The notes beneath the pieces were generated by a model, which saw nothing but the letters and a program-made list of their open reading frames with translations, was not told the origin of the DNA and ran no database searches. A stretch of 62,256 nt of DNA from Chitinophagaceae bacterium (GTDB taxonomy: Bacteria; Bacteroidota; Bacteroidia; Chitinophagales; Chitinophagaceae), in NCBI GenBank assembly GCA_016787135.1, contig JAEUVK010000045.1, positions 1-62,256 of the forward strand, given 5' to 3'. Both the position numbers and the translations under genes were made by a program. Positions 35,051 through 43,619 of this stretch are shown here, in pieces (within the stretch, counting starts at the first letter, position 1; the number at the start of each line of letters is the position of its first letter).

Positions 35051-35902
35051 ATGATACATATTGTTTTTAATGAATCAGAGATTGACCTGATGAAGCAGGT
35101 GATAGCGCTTGACGAAACACTTACCGGTGATGTAGTACAGATCAAAGATGATTTTGCCGTAGGGCCTTTAATGAATCTTGAGACCGAAGAAGGCTGGCAG
35201 GCAAGAGTAGAATGGTGGAGAGGTCTTTTACAGGGGTCCCCGTATAAAGAGAGTCTGGCCGGAAGTTTTGATGACAGGCTAACGGTGAAAGATCTGAAAG
35301 ATAACCTGGATGTCAATGCCGATGAGCAGGTCTGGATATGGATGGGACAGAACCAACATGATGTATGTGGTTATTACTGGCTGGCCTCACAGTTAAAAGA
35401 TTACCAGGGAAGGATCATGACGTTGTACCTGAACAATCTTCCGTTCATAAATGAGAAAGGACAGATATTCTATCCATCCTGGCTGCATGAGATACAGCCG
35501 AAAGAATTTTTGAAAGCAAAGAAACTGGCGAGACCTATTACTACCAGCGAATTTGAAGTGGATCCGGATGAATGGAAGAAGGTTTGTGATGAAAATGCGA
35601 CCGTCAGGATACTGGAAGGCGGAAAGAAGATCGCTGGGAAAGAGGAAACGTTCTATGATCAGGAGATCGTAAAGAATATTACCAATGAGTGGCAGAAAGC
35701 GAGCAGGGTATTAAGCAATACTCTTCACAGGATGAAAATAAAGACCGGCGATGTTTTTATCATGTGGAGGATGAAAGCTCTGGCCAATAGCGGAAAGATC
35801 GAGGTGATGGGCGAGGTGAATAAAGGATGGAAAGAGTTTGATGTGAAACTGGCAGGAGCTAAGCAGTCAGAAGCTTCCATACAGGAAGAAACGACAGTGT
35901 AA
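35051..35902 (+). CDS. DUF1835 and DUF3658 domain protein
   Basis: The 283-residue protein starts MIHIVFNESEIDLMKQVIAL and continues with DDFAVGPLMNLETEEGW, matching the DUF1835 pattern (PF08874). The second part (about 130-255), with ITTSEFEVDPDEWKKVCDEN and FYDQEIVKNITNEWQKASRV, fits the DUF3658 partner domain. Function is unknown. A GTG at 35045 overlaps the previous stop; the ATG at 35051 is equally possible. Gaps to both neighbours are only a few bases, so it is co-transcribed with the topoisomerase IV genes. Confidence 0.85.
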   Translation: MIHIVFNESEIDLMKQVIALDETLTGDVVQIKDDFAVGPLMNLETEEGWQARVEWWRGLLQGSPYKESLAGSFDDRLTVKDLKDNLDVNADEQVWIWMGQNQHDVCGYYWLASQLKDYQGRIMTLYLNNLPFINEKGQIFYPSWLHEIQPKEFLKAKKLARPITTSEFEVDPDEWKKVCDENATVRILEGGKKIAGKEETFYDQEIVKNITNEWQKASRVLSNTLHRMKIKTGDVFIMWRMKALANSGKIEVMGEVNKGWKEFDVKLAGAKQSEASIQEETTV

Positions 35903-35911
35903 ATTCATTGT

Positions 35912-36277
35912 ATGAAATATATTATCAGGTTAGAGGAAGCTGCCATGTTTGCCGTCAGTCTTTTTGGTTTATACCAGTTGGATGCGGATGGATGGTTTTA
36001 CCCGGTACTTTTCCTGGGGCCTGATATCAGCATGATTGGCTATATAGCCGGTAATGCAGCAGGCGCAATGGCCTATAATTTTTTTCACCATAAAGGAGTA
36101 GCCGTTATTATTTTCCTGGCCGGGCTTTACATGCAGAATGAATTGTTGCTGATAATCGGTATCATCCTTTTCGGACATTCTTCTATGGACAGGATGTTCG
36201 GCTATGGATTAAAACTGGAAAGAGGCTTTAAGTACACACATCTTGGAACGATCGGAAAGTATAAAAATAAGAAATGA
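35912..36277 (+). CDS. DUF4260 family small membrane protein
   Basis: The 121-residue integral membrane protein has about four short hydrophobic segments. Typical DUF4260 (PF14079) features are IIRLEEAAMFAVSLFGLYQL, FLGPDISMIGYIAGN, AYNFFHHK and HSSMDRMFGYGLKL, with several conserved His and Asp residues inside or near the membrane. Function is unknown. Its stop overlaps the parC start by four bases (ATGA), so translation of parC is probably coupled to it. Confidence 0.88.
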   Translation: MKYIIRLEEAAMFAVSLFGLYQLDADGWFYPVLFLGPDISMIGYIAGNAAGAMAYNFFHHKGVAVIIFLAGLYMQNELLLIIGIILFGHSSMDRMFGYGLKLERGFKYTHLGTIGKYKNKK

Positions 36278-38793
36278 GCGCAGCAAAAAATAAATTGGCG
36301 GAAGTACAGAATAATAATTCAGGTTTGCATGGACAGTACAAGACATGGTTCCTTGATTATGCATCCTATGTAATACTGGAAAGGGCTGTACCCGCTGTTG
36401 AAGACGGGCTGAAACCTGTGCAGCGCCGCATCCTTCATGCTATGAAGGAAATGGATGATGGCAGATTCAATAAAGTGGCCAATATCATCGGGCAGGCCAT
36501 GCAATATCATCCGCATGGTGATGCGAGTATCGGCGATGCACTGGTCAACATGGGACAAAAAGACCTGCTGGTAGAAACACAGGGTAACTGGGGCGATGTA
36601 AGGACAGGCGATGATGCGGCAGCGCCACGTTATATAGAAGCAAGGCTGAGCAAATTTGCCCTGGAGGTCGCTTTTAATAATAAAACAACCGAATGGCAGC
36701 TTAGTTATGATGGAAGAAAGAATGAACCGGTGACATTACCGATGAAGTTTCCATTGCTGCTTGCCCAGGGCGCCGATGGTATTGCCGTAGGCCTGTCCAC
36801 AAAAATATTACCTCACAATTTCTGCGAACTGATAGAAGCTTCTGTAAAATACCTGCGGGGCAAAAGATTTGAGTTGTACCCTGATTTTATGACAGGGGGA
36901 ATGATTGATGTAGCCGATTATAACCAGGGTAAACGTGGCGGAAAGGTAAAGGTCAGGGCATTGATCGAAGAGGTGGATAAGAAAACACTGGCTATCCGTT
37001 CTGTTCCGTATGGTGTGACGACCACGCAACTGATGGACTCCATTGTCAAAGCTAACGACCAGGGTAAGATCAAGATCAAAAAAGTAACGGACACCACGGC
37101 GGCTGATGTAGAGATACTGATCGATCTTGCTGCAGGTATTTCTCCGGATATTACCATTGATGCGTTATATAAATTCACTGATTGTGAAATTTCTATTTCT
37201 CCCAATGCCTGCGTGATCGTCGGTATGAAGCCGCAGTTCCTTGGCGTGTACGACCTGCTTAAGATTTCGGCAGACAGAACTAAGGAACTGCTGGAACAGG
37301 AGTTAAAGATCAGGCTTGGCGAACTGCAGGAGAAATGGCATTATACTTCTCTTGAGAAAATATTCTTTGAAGAGAAGATATACAAAGAGCTTGAAAAAAA
37401 ACATGAAACGTGGGAAAAGGTGCTGGATGCTATTGATAAAGCTTTTGTGCCATTCAAAAAGCAACTGAAAAGGGCCATTTCGAAAGAAGATATTATTAAG
37501 CTGACGGAAAAACCGGTACGCCGTATCTACAGGTTAGATATTGACGAGCTGAACGACCAGATAAAAGGCCTGGAAGCCGACATCAAACAGGTGAAATATG
37601 ACCTGGCCAATCTGGTTGATTATACTGTTTCCTATTATGAGAGCCTGCTGAAAAAATACGGAAAGGGAAGGGAAAGGAAAACAGAGATCAGGCAGTTTGA
37701 AGTCATCGAGGCGAAACAGGTAGCTATTGCCAATACAAGACTTTATGTGAACAGGGAAGAAGGGTTCATCGGAACCGGCTTAAAGAAAGATGAGTTTCTT
37801 TTTGAATGTTCTGATCTTGATGATATCATCGCTTTTGCAAAGAACGGAGTCATGAAGGTGGTTAAGGTAACAGACAAAGTATTTATCGGGAAAGATATTC
37901 TGCACGCTGCTGTATTTAAGAAAAATGATGAGCGTACCACTTATAACATGATCTATGTGGACGGAAAGGAGGGGGTCAGCTATGCAAAACGGTTTAATGT
38001 AACAGGTGTCACAAGGGATAAAGAATATGACCTTACAAAAGGTAATGAAAAAAGTAAGGTTCATTACCTGAGTGTGAACCTTAATGGGGAGGCTGAGGTC
38101 GTGAAGATCGTTTTAAGCTCTTCTTCTGCCGCAAGAATTAAGGAGTTCGATTTTTATTTTGAAGAACTGGCGATCAAAGGCCGCAGCAGCATGGGTAATC
38201 AGGTGACCAAATATGCTATCAAATCAGTTAAGTTTAAAGAAGCCGGAAGGGCTACATTAAGCGGCAAGAAATTATGGTTTGATGATAAGTTCGGTCGTTT
38301 AAGTGAAGAAGAAAAAGGTATCCTGCTTGGGACTTTTGAAGCAGAGGATAAGATACTTGTCGTTTATAGTGACGGTAATTATGAGATCACAGACCAGGAG
38401 CTGACACAGCGGTTTGATGCCGATAGTATTTTACTTATTGAAAAATTCAATCCTGAAAAGATCATTTCTGCTGTTTATTTGGACAAAAAGAACCTGCAAT
38501 ACAATGTCAAGCGGTTCAAAATAGAAACAACCACATTAAAAAATAAGTTTTTTTTCATCAAAGAAGGTGATGGGAATTATGTAGAAGCTGTTTCCACTGA
38601 TGATGAGCCGATACTGGCTGTGCAGAGCGGCCGGGGAGACCAGGTACGTAAGGCCAAATTCAAGATCGCTAAAGTGGCAGAAGTAATGGGGTGGAAAACC
38701 GTAGGCACTAAACTGGTTGACTTTAATAAAAGTGTGGAAATGGAATGGGTGAAGACCAAACAGGATAACCAGCAGGCAGAACTCTTTGAATAA
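36274..38793 (+). CDS. parC: DNA topoisomerase IV subunit A (type IIA)
   Basis: The 839-residue breakage-reunion subunit carries the active-site Tyr120 (with Arg119) in DAAAPRYIEARLS. The N-terminal part has AVPAVEDGLKPVQRRILHAM. The quinolone region reads HPHGDASIGDALV, where the GyrA Ser83 position is Ala84 and the acidic residue is kept as Asp88. The C-terminal third holds degenerate beta-pinwheel repeats. Length and partner suggest ParC rather than GyrA. It overlaps the DUF4260 gene by four bases. A convergent gene begins 3 bases past its stop, leaving no room for a separate terminator. Confidence 0.92.
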   Translation: MSAAKNKLAEVQNNNSGLHGQYKTWFLDYASYVILERAVPAVEDGLKPVQRRILHAMKEMDDGRFNKVANIIGQAMQYHPHGDASIGDALVNMGQKDLLVETQGNWGDVRTGDDAAAPRYIEARLSKFALEVAFNNKTTEWQLSYDGRKNEPVTLPMKFPLLLAQGADGIAVGLSTKILPHNFCELIEASVKYLRGKRFELYPDFMTGGMIDVADYNQGKRGGKVKVRALIEEVDKKTLAIRSVPYGVTTTQLMDSIVKANDQGKIKIKKVTDTTAADVEILIDLAAGISPDITIDALYKFTDCEISISPNACVIVGMKPQFLGVYDLLKISADRTKELLEQELKIRLGELQEKWHYTSLEKIFFEEKIYKELEKKHETWEKVLDAIDKAFVPFKKQLKRAISKEDIIKLTEKPVRRIYRLDIDELNDQIKGLEADIKQVKYDLANLVDYTVSYYESLLKKYGKGRERKTEIRQFEVIEAKQVAIANTRLYVNREEGFIGTGLKKDEFLFECSDLDDIIAFAKNGVMKVVKVTDKVFIGKDILHAAVFKKNDERTTYNMIYVDGKEGVSYAKRFNVTGVTRDKEYDLTKGNEKSKVHYLSVNLNGEAEVVKIVLSSSSAARIKEFDFYFEELAIKGRSSMGNQVTKYAIKSVKFKEAGRATLSGKKLWFDDKFGRLSEEEKGILLGTFEAEDKILVVYSDGNYEITDQELTQRFDADSILLIEKFNPEKIISAVYLDKKNLQYNVKRFKIETTTLKNKFFFIKEGDGNYVEAVSTDDEPILAVQSGRGDQVRKAKFKIAKVAEVMGWKTVGTKLVDFNKSVEMEWVKTKQDNQQAELFE

Positions 38794-38795
38794 AT

Positions 38796-39737
38796 TTATT
38801 GTTTGGCTTTGACGCCATCTTTCTTTCGTTTGATCCGGATCGTGGCATTCTTTTCCAGGTTGCTGGATAAACGGATATTGAACTTGTTCTTGCCATCATC
38901 AATGATCATGAGTGCAGTGTTGGGCGGAATGGCCCCGAGATTATTGGCAAACATGCTAAGTTCGTTCACCTGTTTCAATGAATCGAGAGAAAGGTTGAAA
39001 TGAATGGACCGGGCGCTGAGTTTTTGAGAGAAAGCGAGTAGCTCTTTATTAAAAAAAACAGAGATGGAATCGCCATCTACTTCACCATTATCATAGAAAT
39101 CAACTTTCAGCGTATCTGATTCTACTTCTATTTCGTCACTGACCACCTCTTCTCTTTCTTTGAACTGGTTCTCCACAACATAATTCACTACTTTTCGCTG
39201 CACAATATTGGCCGCTACGAGTGTATCGGCTAAAGCGGGTTGCCAGACCTGGTAGATCTCCTTGAATTCCCTTATCGCTTTTATCACAGAATCTGTTTTG
39301 CTGGCTTCAGCATTCATCGTGAGAGTAAAATTCACAGGGGCGCAGACATAGTAGTTTTCAGGCAAGCCCTCAAATCGGCCGGAGAGAGTAGAGCCGGCTA
39401 CAGCCACCCGCAGCAGGGCCCGGAAATTCATGATACAATCCACTTCTTTATTGACGGGCGACCCGAAGTAAACAACAGGGACGTTAAGGATCGTCAATTC
39501 CCTGCTAACAGCATTGTATTTGCCTTTTACTTCAATACTTCGGTAAATGTTCTTGAAATAGTAGTTAAGTACGCCTTTTACGTTTCCCTTTTCAGGCTGC
39601 AACACAAGTTCAACGAGGTAATTACTGACTTTTGAAGGAACATCTACATTGGCGGTACCATACCAATAGCCGAATACGCTTTGCGATGATGCATGTAATG
39701 AGGCCAATATGATGAAAAGTAAGAAGGCTTTCTTCAT
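38796..39737 (-). CDS. Hypothetical exported protein
   Basis: The 313-residue protein has signal peptide MKKAFLLFIILASLHASSQS. The first domain (about 20-140) is beta-rich: FGYWYGTANVDVPSKVSNYL, then VELVLQPEKGNVKGVLNYYF. It resembles small lipocalin-like secreted domains in Bacteroidota, but no family is claimed. The second half contains SDTLKVDFYDNGEVDGDSIS, with the Asp/Gly spacing of a calcium-loop-like turn, and ends in a basic tail. No T9SS domain is present, so it is probably periplasmic. It is convergent with parC and upstream of nothing obvious on its strand. Confidence 0.75.
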   Translation of the reverse strand: MKKAFLLFIILASLHASSQSVFGYWYGTANVDVPSKVSNYLVELVLQPEKGNVKGVLNYYFKNIYRSIEVKGKYNAVSRELTILNVPVVYFGSPVNKEVDCIMNFRALLRVAVAGSTLSGRFEGLPENYYVCAPVNFTLTMNAEASKTDSVIKAIREFKEIYQVWQPALADTLVAANIVQRKVVNYVVENQFKEREEVVSDEIEVESDTLKVDFYDNGEVDGDSISVFFNKELLAFSQKLSARSIHFNLSLDSLKQVNELSMFANNLGAIPPNTALMIIDDGKNKFNIRLSSNLEKNATIRIKRKKDGVKAKQ

Positions 39738-39791
39738 AGCGGGAAATGGTGGTCAAAAATCATGCTTAAATTAAGGTGTTTTGCCCAATAT

Positions 39792-40226
39792 TTATTTAAT
39801 AAAACGTTTCATTTCCCTTTCCACATCTTTTTGCTTAATGCTTTCCCGCTTGTCGTGGAGCTTTTTACCCTTTGCCAGCCCGATCTCCATTTTGGCCAAT
39901 CCTTTTTCATTGAAATAGATCCGTAAAGGTATCAGGGTATAGCCTTTCTCTTTCAGTTTGGATTCTATCTTCCTGATCTCCCTTTTCTCCAGTAGCAGTT
40001 TCCTGTCACGCATCGGCTCGTGGTTATTGATATTGCCGTGGGAGTATTCGGCAATATGCAATGATTTGACCCATACTTCACCTTTGTTCAGAAGACAATA
40101 ACTATCATTAAAGCTTACTTTACCGTTGCGTATGGATTTCACTTCTGTTCCCAGCAATACGATACCCGCTTCATATTTAGCATCTATGAAGTATTCATGA
40201 TAGGCGGAGCGGTTCTTTATTTCCAT
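39792..40226 (-). CDS. smpB: SsrA-binding protein SmpB
   Basis: SmpB binds tmRNA and brings it to stalled ribosomes for trans-translation. The 144-residue protein has the expected core: NRSAYHEYFIDAKYEAGIVL, then GTEVKSIRNGKVSFNDSYC and RDRKLLLEKREIRKIESKL. The basic C-terminal tail is GKKLHDKRESIKQKDVEREM. The start is clear. It is 63 bases downstream of accD on the same strand, but a strong terminator separates them. No tmRNA gene was recognised in the window. Confidence 0.96.
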   Translation of the reverse strand: MEIKNRSAYHEYFIDAKYEAGIVLLGTEVKSIRNGKVSFNDSYCLLNKGEVWVKSLHIAEYSHGNINNHEPMRDRKLLLEKREIRKIESKLKEKGYTLIPLRIYFNEKGLAKMEIGLAKGKKLHDKRESIKQKDVEREMKRFIK

Positions 40227-40233
40227 TCTTTAT

Positions 40234-40265
40234 AAAAAAAAGTAAGAGGTACATATCCCCTTACT
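40234..40265 (-). terminator. Intrinsic terminator of accD
   Basis: On the minus strand AGTAAGGGG and CCTCTTACT form a 9-bp stem (one G-U) with loop ATATGTA, followed by seven T. It lies between accD and smpB. Confidence 0.85.
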
Positions 40266-40289
40266 CATTATTGAAATGTAAAAATACTT

Positions 40290-41204
40290 TTAGTTGTTGA
40301 ACAACTCCAGGACCGTTGCCAGTTTATTCTTCATGTCCTTTCTCGCCACAATGAAGTCGAGGAAACCATGATCCAGCAAAAACTCACTGCGCTGGAAACC
40401 TTCCGGCAGGTCTTTCTTGATCGTTTCTTTGATGACCCTTGGCCCGGCAAAACCGATCAAAGCGCCGGGTTCTGCAATATTGAGATCCCCAAGCATTCCA
40501 AATGAAGCGGAGATACCACCAAATGTCGGGTCGGTCAATAAAGATATATAAGGAAGCCTGGCATCGCTCAGCTGGGAAAGCTTGCCGCTTGTTTTAGCTA
40601 ATTGCATCAGCGAAAAAGCACTTTCCATCATCCGGGCGCCGCCGCTTTTGCTGATGACCATATAGGGAAGCTTATGCTCTATGCAATAATCTACAGCTCT
40701 CGAAAATTTTTCACCCATTACACTACCCAGTGACCCACCTATGAATTCAAAATCCATACAAGCGATCACCAACCCGTTACCATTTACTTTTCCTGTCGCT
40801 ACCCTCATCGAGTCTTTAAGGTCGGTTTTGCTCCAGATCTCTTCAAGGCGTTTCTTGTAGGGTTTTAAGTCGGTGAATTCCAGGAAATCCCTGGACCGGA
40901 TATTATCAAACAGTTCCGTGTATTCGTTATTGTCGAACAATATCTCGTAATACTCGCTGCTATTGATACGGTGATGATAGTTGCATTTGGCGCATACGAA
41001 AAGGTGTTCCTTCAATTCGCTGATCGTACAGATATAATTGCATTCCGGGCATTTGACCCAAAGACCTTCAGGGGTTTCCTTTTTTTCTGATGTCTTGGTG
41101 CTTATCCCTTTTTTGATCCTTTTGAACCAACTGCTTTTGGTTTCTTCGGTTTTTCCTTCCTCGCCGGTCAGGTTCGCATCAAAATCTTCAAATTGTTTGG
41201 CCAT
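40290..41204 (-). CDS. accD: Acetyl-CoA carboxylase carboxyltransferase subunit beta
   Basis: AccD, with AccA, transfers the carboxyl group from biotin to acetyl-CoA to make malonyl-CoA, the first step of fatty acid synthesis. The 304-residue protein has the N-terminal zinc ribbon with Cys52, Cys55, Cys71 and Cys74 (KCPECNYIC, CAKCNYHH). The crotonase-like core shows FEFIGGSLGSVMGEKFSRA, KSGGARMMESAFSLMQLA and GFAGPRVIKETI. The 40-residue lead before the zinc ribbon is longer than in E. coli. It stands alone with its own predicted promoter and terminator. Confidence 0.97.
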   Translation of the reverse strand: MAKQFEDFDANLTGEEGKTEETKSSWFKRIKKGISTKTSEKKETPEGLWVKCPECNYICTISELKEHLFVCAKCNYHHRINSSEYYEILFDNNEYTELFDNIRSRDFLEFTDLKPYKKRLEEIWSKTDLKDSMRVATGKVNGNGLVIACMDFEFIGGSLGSVMGEKFSRAVDYCIEHKLPYMVISKSGGARMMESAFSLMQLAKTSGKLSQLSDARLPYISLLTDPTFGGISASFGMLGDLNIAEPGALIGFAGPRVIKETIKKDLPEGFQRSEFLLDHGFLDFIVARKDMKNKLATVLELFNN

Positions 41205-41221
41205 AACCTTTTGTTGAGGTA

Positions 41222-41229
41222 CAAATATA
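41222..41229 (-). promoter_or_regulatory. Predicted -7 element of accD
   Basis: The minus strand reads TATATTTG, an exact TAnnTTTG match 18 bases before the accD ATG. No well-placed TTTG lies upstream. Confidence 0.45.
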
Positions 41230-41263
41230 GGGATTTACAAAGGTCTGGGGCGAACGGCAGCTC

Positions 41264-41668
41264 TTAGTCCGTTAACCTGCAGGTGATCTCCAACCTGTTA
41301 TTATCAGGGTCAAGTGTTTCAAATTCATAATACCCGTCACCTGTTCTTCTTGGCCCGCTTAATATGGGAAAACCGTCAGCTTTTAATCGAGTAGCTTTTG
41401 CATCCACTTCCTGAATAGTGTCAACACCGAATGCCAGGTGAATGATCCCAAGATGCTGTTTTTTTATGGTATCATTAGTATTTGCCGGTATATCAGGCAT
41501 TGACATCAGTTCCAGCCTTGCGCCACTTTTGAAGGTAAGAAAGTAGCTATGAAAATCTTTGGCCGTATTGATATATTTATCATTCGGAACGCCTCCAAAG
41601 TATGTCATATAATACTCTTTCAGCAATTCAATTTTGCTGGTCCAGATAGCAACATGTTCAAGTGTCAT
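41264..41668 (-). CDS. VOC family (glyoxalase-like) protein
   Basis: The 134-residue protein has two beta-alpha-beta-beta-beta units of the vicinal oxygen chelate fold. The first starts LEHVAIWTSKIELLKEYY, and the second IIHLAFGVDTIQEVDAKATR. The end YYEFETLDPDNNRLEITC is the usual last strand with a metal Glu. Members include glyoxalase I, dioxygenases and resistance proteins; the short single-copy form is most like uncharacterised stress-related VOC proteins. An exact TAnnTTTG match (TAATTTTG, minus strand, 41673-41680) ends only five bases before the ATG, which would give an almost leaderless mRNA. Confidence 0.85.
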   Translation of the reverse strand: MTLEHVAIWTSKIELLKEYYMTYFGGVPNDKYINTAKDFHSYFLTFKSGARLELMSMPDIPANTNDTIKKQHLGIIHLAFGVDTIQEVDAKATRLKADGFPILSGPRRTGDGYYEFETLDPDNNRLEITCRLTD

Positions 41669-41811
41669 GGCACAAAATTACTTTACTGCCGGGCTTTCTT
41701 TATCATCTGTATGACTTTTCTTACGGGATCGGGTACAGGTGGTCTGTCCGGACTTTCACAAGCAGTATCCGCGGATGTATATTGACCGGTGTTTACAGGA
41801 AAACTAAATCT

Positions 41812-41819
41812 TATCTTTG
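41812..41819 (+). promoter_or_regulatory. Predicted promoter of the DUF6370-like gene
   Basis: TATCTTTG is an exact -7 match. TTTA at 41792-41795, one base off TTTG, lies 16 bases upstream. The 5' leader would be about 27 bases. Confidence 0.5.
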
Positions 41820-41852
41820 GAACCTGGTAAAATTAAATATCAAATAATCTTT

Positions 41853-42230
41853 ATGAAAGTATTTTTCCCGGTTCTGCTGGTCTGCCTTTTTGCCTCTGCA
41901 ACAGCAATAGGGCAAAGCAAGAGTATGAAGACGGCCACCCCGGATTCAACAAAGGCGATACAGGTAGTAGAGACGGCCTGTGGCATGTGCCAGTTTGGTA
42001 TGGCCGGTAAAAGTTGTGATCTGGCGGTGCGTATAAATGGAAAGGCATACTATGTAGATGGCACATCGATAGACGAGCATGGCGATGCGCATGCAAAGGA
42101 TGGTTTTTGTAATGCTATAAGAAATGCAGAGGTCCAGGGTAAGATAGAAGATGACCGTTTCAAAGCCACGTATTTTAAACTGGTCAAAGCACCTTCAAAA
42201 AAAGAAAAGAAAAAGAACAGCGGACAATAA
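41853..42230 (+). CDS. Small exported protein, DUF6370-like
   Basis: The 125-residue protein has signal peptide MKVFFPVLLVCLFASATAIGQ. The mature part has a compact Cys-containing motif, ETACGMCQFGMAGKSCDLAV, then RINGKAYYVDGTSIDEHGDA and DGFCNAIRNAEVQG. Four conserved Cys plus His and Asp residues suggest metal binding or disulfides. It fits DUF6370 as I recall that family; function is unknown. The C-terminus is Lys-rich. An earlier in-frame ATG at 41817 would put 12 residues before the signal and is rejected. A very strong terminator follows. Confidence 0.75.
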   Translation: MKVFFPVLLVCLFASATAIGQSKSMKTATPDSTKAIQVVETACGMCQFGMAGKSCDLAVRINGKAYYVDGTSIDEHGDAHAKDGFCNAIRNAEVQGKIEDDRFKATYFKLVKAPSKKEKKKNSGQ

Positions 42231-42260
42231 GCGTCAATTCTTTACCTCTTTGGTCATGAT

Positions 42261-42304
42261 AACAAGAGGGGATAGCGACAAGCGCTATCCCCTCTTGTTT
42301 TTAT
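42261..42304. terminator. Strong bidirectional intrinsic terminator
   Basis: A perfect 17-bp stem, AACAAGAGGGGATAGCG with CGCTATCCCCTCTTGTT, has loop ACAAG and is followed by a T run. It separates the DUF6370-like gene (+) from the convergent OmpP1/FadL gene (-). Confidence 0.92.
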
Positions 42305-42329
42305 CAGGGTTTTATATGCCTGATCTCTT

Positions 42330-43619
42330 TCAGAAGCTATAATTGATCCCAAACATTATCATATCTGTTGTCATCTTATAGGATACATTGCTGCCCGGTA
42401 TTGCTCCATAGGGATTCGATGCTGTTATCATCATCGGGCTTAGCAACATGCCACTGGTGGAACCGCTGCTGGTCCCGTGATGATAGACTGCATTGAGCGT
42501 AAAACGGCTGTTGAACTCATAACCACAACCCAACTGGAAAGCATTTTTAATGATCGCTGTGGCCGGGGCGGAGAAGAATGCAAGTTCACTGCTGATAGGA
42601 TTGGAGCTATAAGTATATCCTGCTCTCAGCGGGAACTTCTCGATCCCTTTGTATTGGATACCTGCTGATACTACTGATATGTTTTCCCAGCCAAACCCTT
42701 TAACGGAAGCTATCTCGGTCCAGCCTTTTGCTTCAAAGCCTTTTGTGTTTTTGTAATTCACAAACCGGTAATCCACTGCAACGTCTATATCTTTTTTTGA
42801 ATAACCGATGCCTGCAGAAAGTATCGCCGGGTAATTCATTTTGAATTTTACATTTGGAGCAGCGCTGCCATCCAGGTACTTATTTTCAAAATCAAAATCG
42901 CTGAAATATTGCTGCGTTTTATAAGAAGCGCCCAGCTTAATGCCGGTGCCTGAGTTGTAGAATACACCGAATTGGCCGCCAAATCCCAGGGCAGAAGCCT
43001 TGTCACTTACCGGGTATCCTTTTGTCATAGATGGGCCGGACAGTGGATTCGGGGCCAGCTCCAATGTTCCGTAATTAAATGTTGGCGCCAGACCGATGGA
43101 CACTTGTTTGGAAATTTTATAGGCATAAGTCAATCCTACCTGCAATAGCTGGTAATCGGATTCTATCCTGCCAAAACCACTGGAACTTTGTGGCATAGTG
43201 ATAGGGTTTGTATTGCTTTCAGGAAATGTGACGCCAAACCCGCTGATGCCAAATGCAGACACCCCAAAACTGTGCTTGCTGTCTTTTTTTGCCCATACCA
43301 TTGCAAGCGACGGCATAATAGAGACACCCCTGTCGTCTTTGGTCACCCCGCTCACCGGGCCGCCGGGGGTCGGGGCAGTAGAAGATATTTCGGGGGAGGA
43401 AAAGAATAAGCCAGCATTCGCAGAAAATATTTTTTTATCAAACGCAGATATACCTGCAGGGTTCCAATGCAAAGCCCCGTTTATATCTAATGGCTGTGCA
43501 GTAGCAGCGCCACCCATTGACATATTGACGGCTCCGATGCCCTGCATGATATGGCCTGCCTGTGCAAAGAGTGAAAAGGGTAAAGATCCCATGAGAAGAA
43601 CGGAAAGTATCTTTTTCAT
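42330..43619 (-). CDS. OmpP1/FadL family outer membrane protein
   Basis: The 429-residue outer-membrane beta-barrel belongs to the FadL group (PF03349), which takes up long-chain fatty acids or aromatic hydrocarbons. A signal peptide (MKKILSVLLMGSLPFSLFAQ) precedes the FadL N-terminal pattern GIGAVNMSMGGAATA, then NGALHWNPAGIS. Alternating strands follow, and the last strand ends DMIMFGINYSF with a terminal Phe, the signature for barrel assembly. An upstream ATG at 43664 would add 15 residues before the signal and is rejected. A CRP-like palindrome lies 76-91 bases upstream of the start. Confidence 0.9.
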   Translation of the reverse strand: MKKILSVLLMGSLPFSLFAQAGHIMQGIGAVNMSMGGAATAQPLDINGALHWNPAGISAFDKKIFSANAGLFFSSPEISSTAPTPGGPVSGVTKDDRGVSIMPSLAMVWAKKDSKHSFGVSAFGISGFGVTFPESNTNPITMPQSSSGFGRIESDYQLLQVGLTYAYKISKQVSIGLAPTFNYGTLELAPNPLSGPSMTKGYPVSDKASALGFGGQFGVFYNSGTGIKLGASYKTQQYFSDFDFENKYLDGSAAPNVKFKMNYPAILSAGIGYSKKDIDVAVDYRFVNYKNTKGFEAKGWTEIASVKGFGWENISVVSAGIQYKGIEKFPLRAGYTYSSNPISSELAFFSAPATAIIKNAFQLGCGYEFNSRFTLNAVYHHGTSSGSTSGMLLSPMMITASNPYGAIPGSNVSYKMTTDMIMFGINYSF

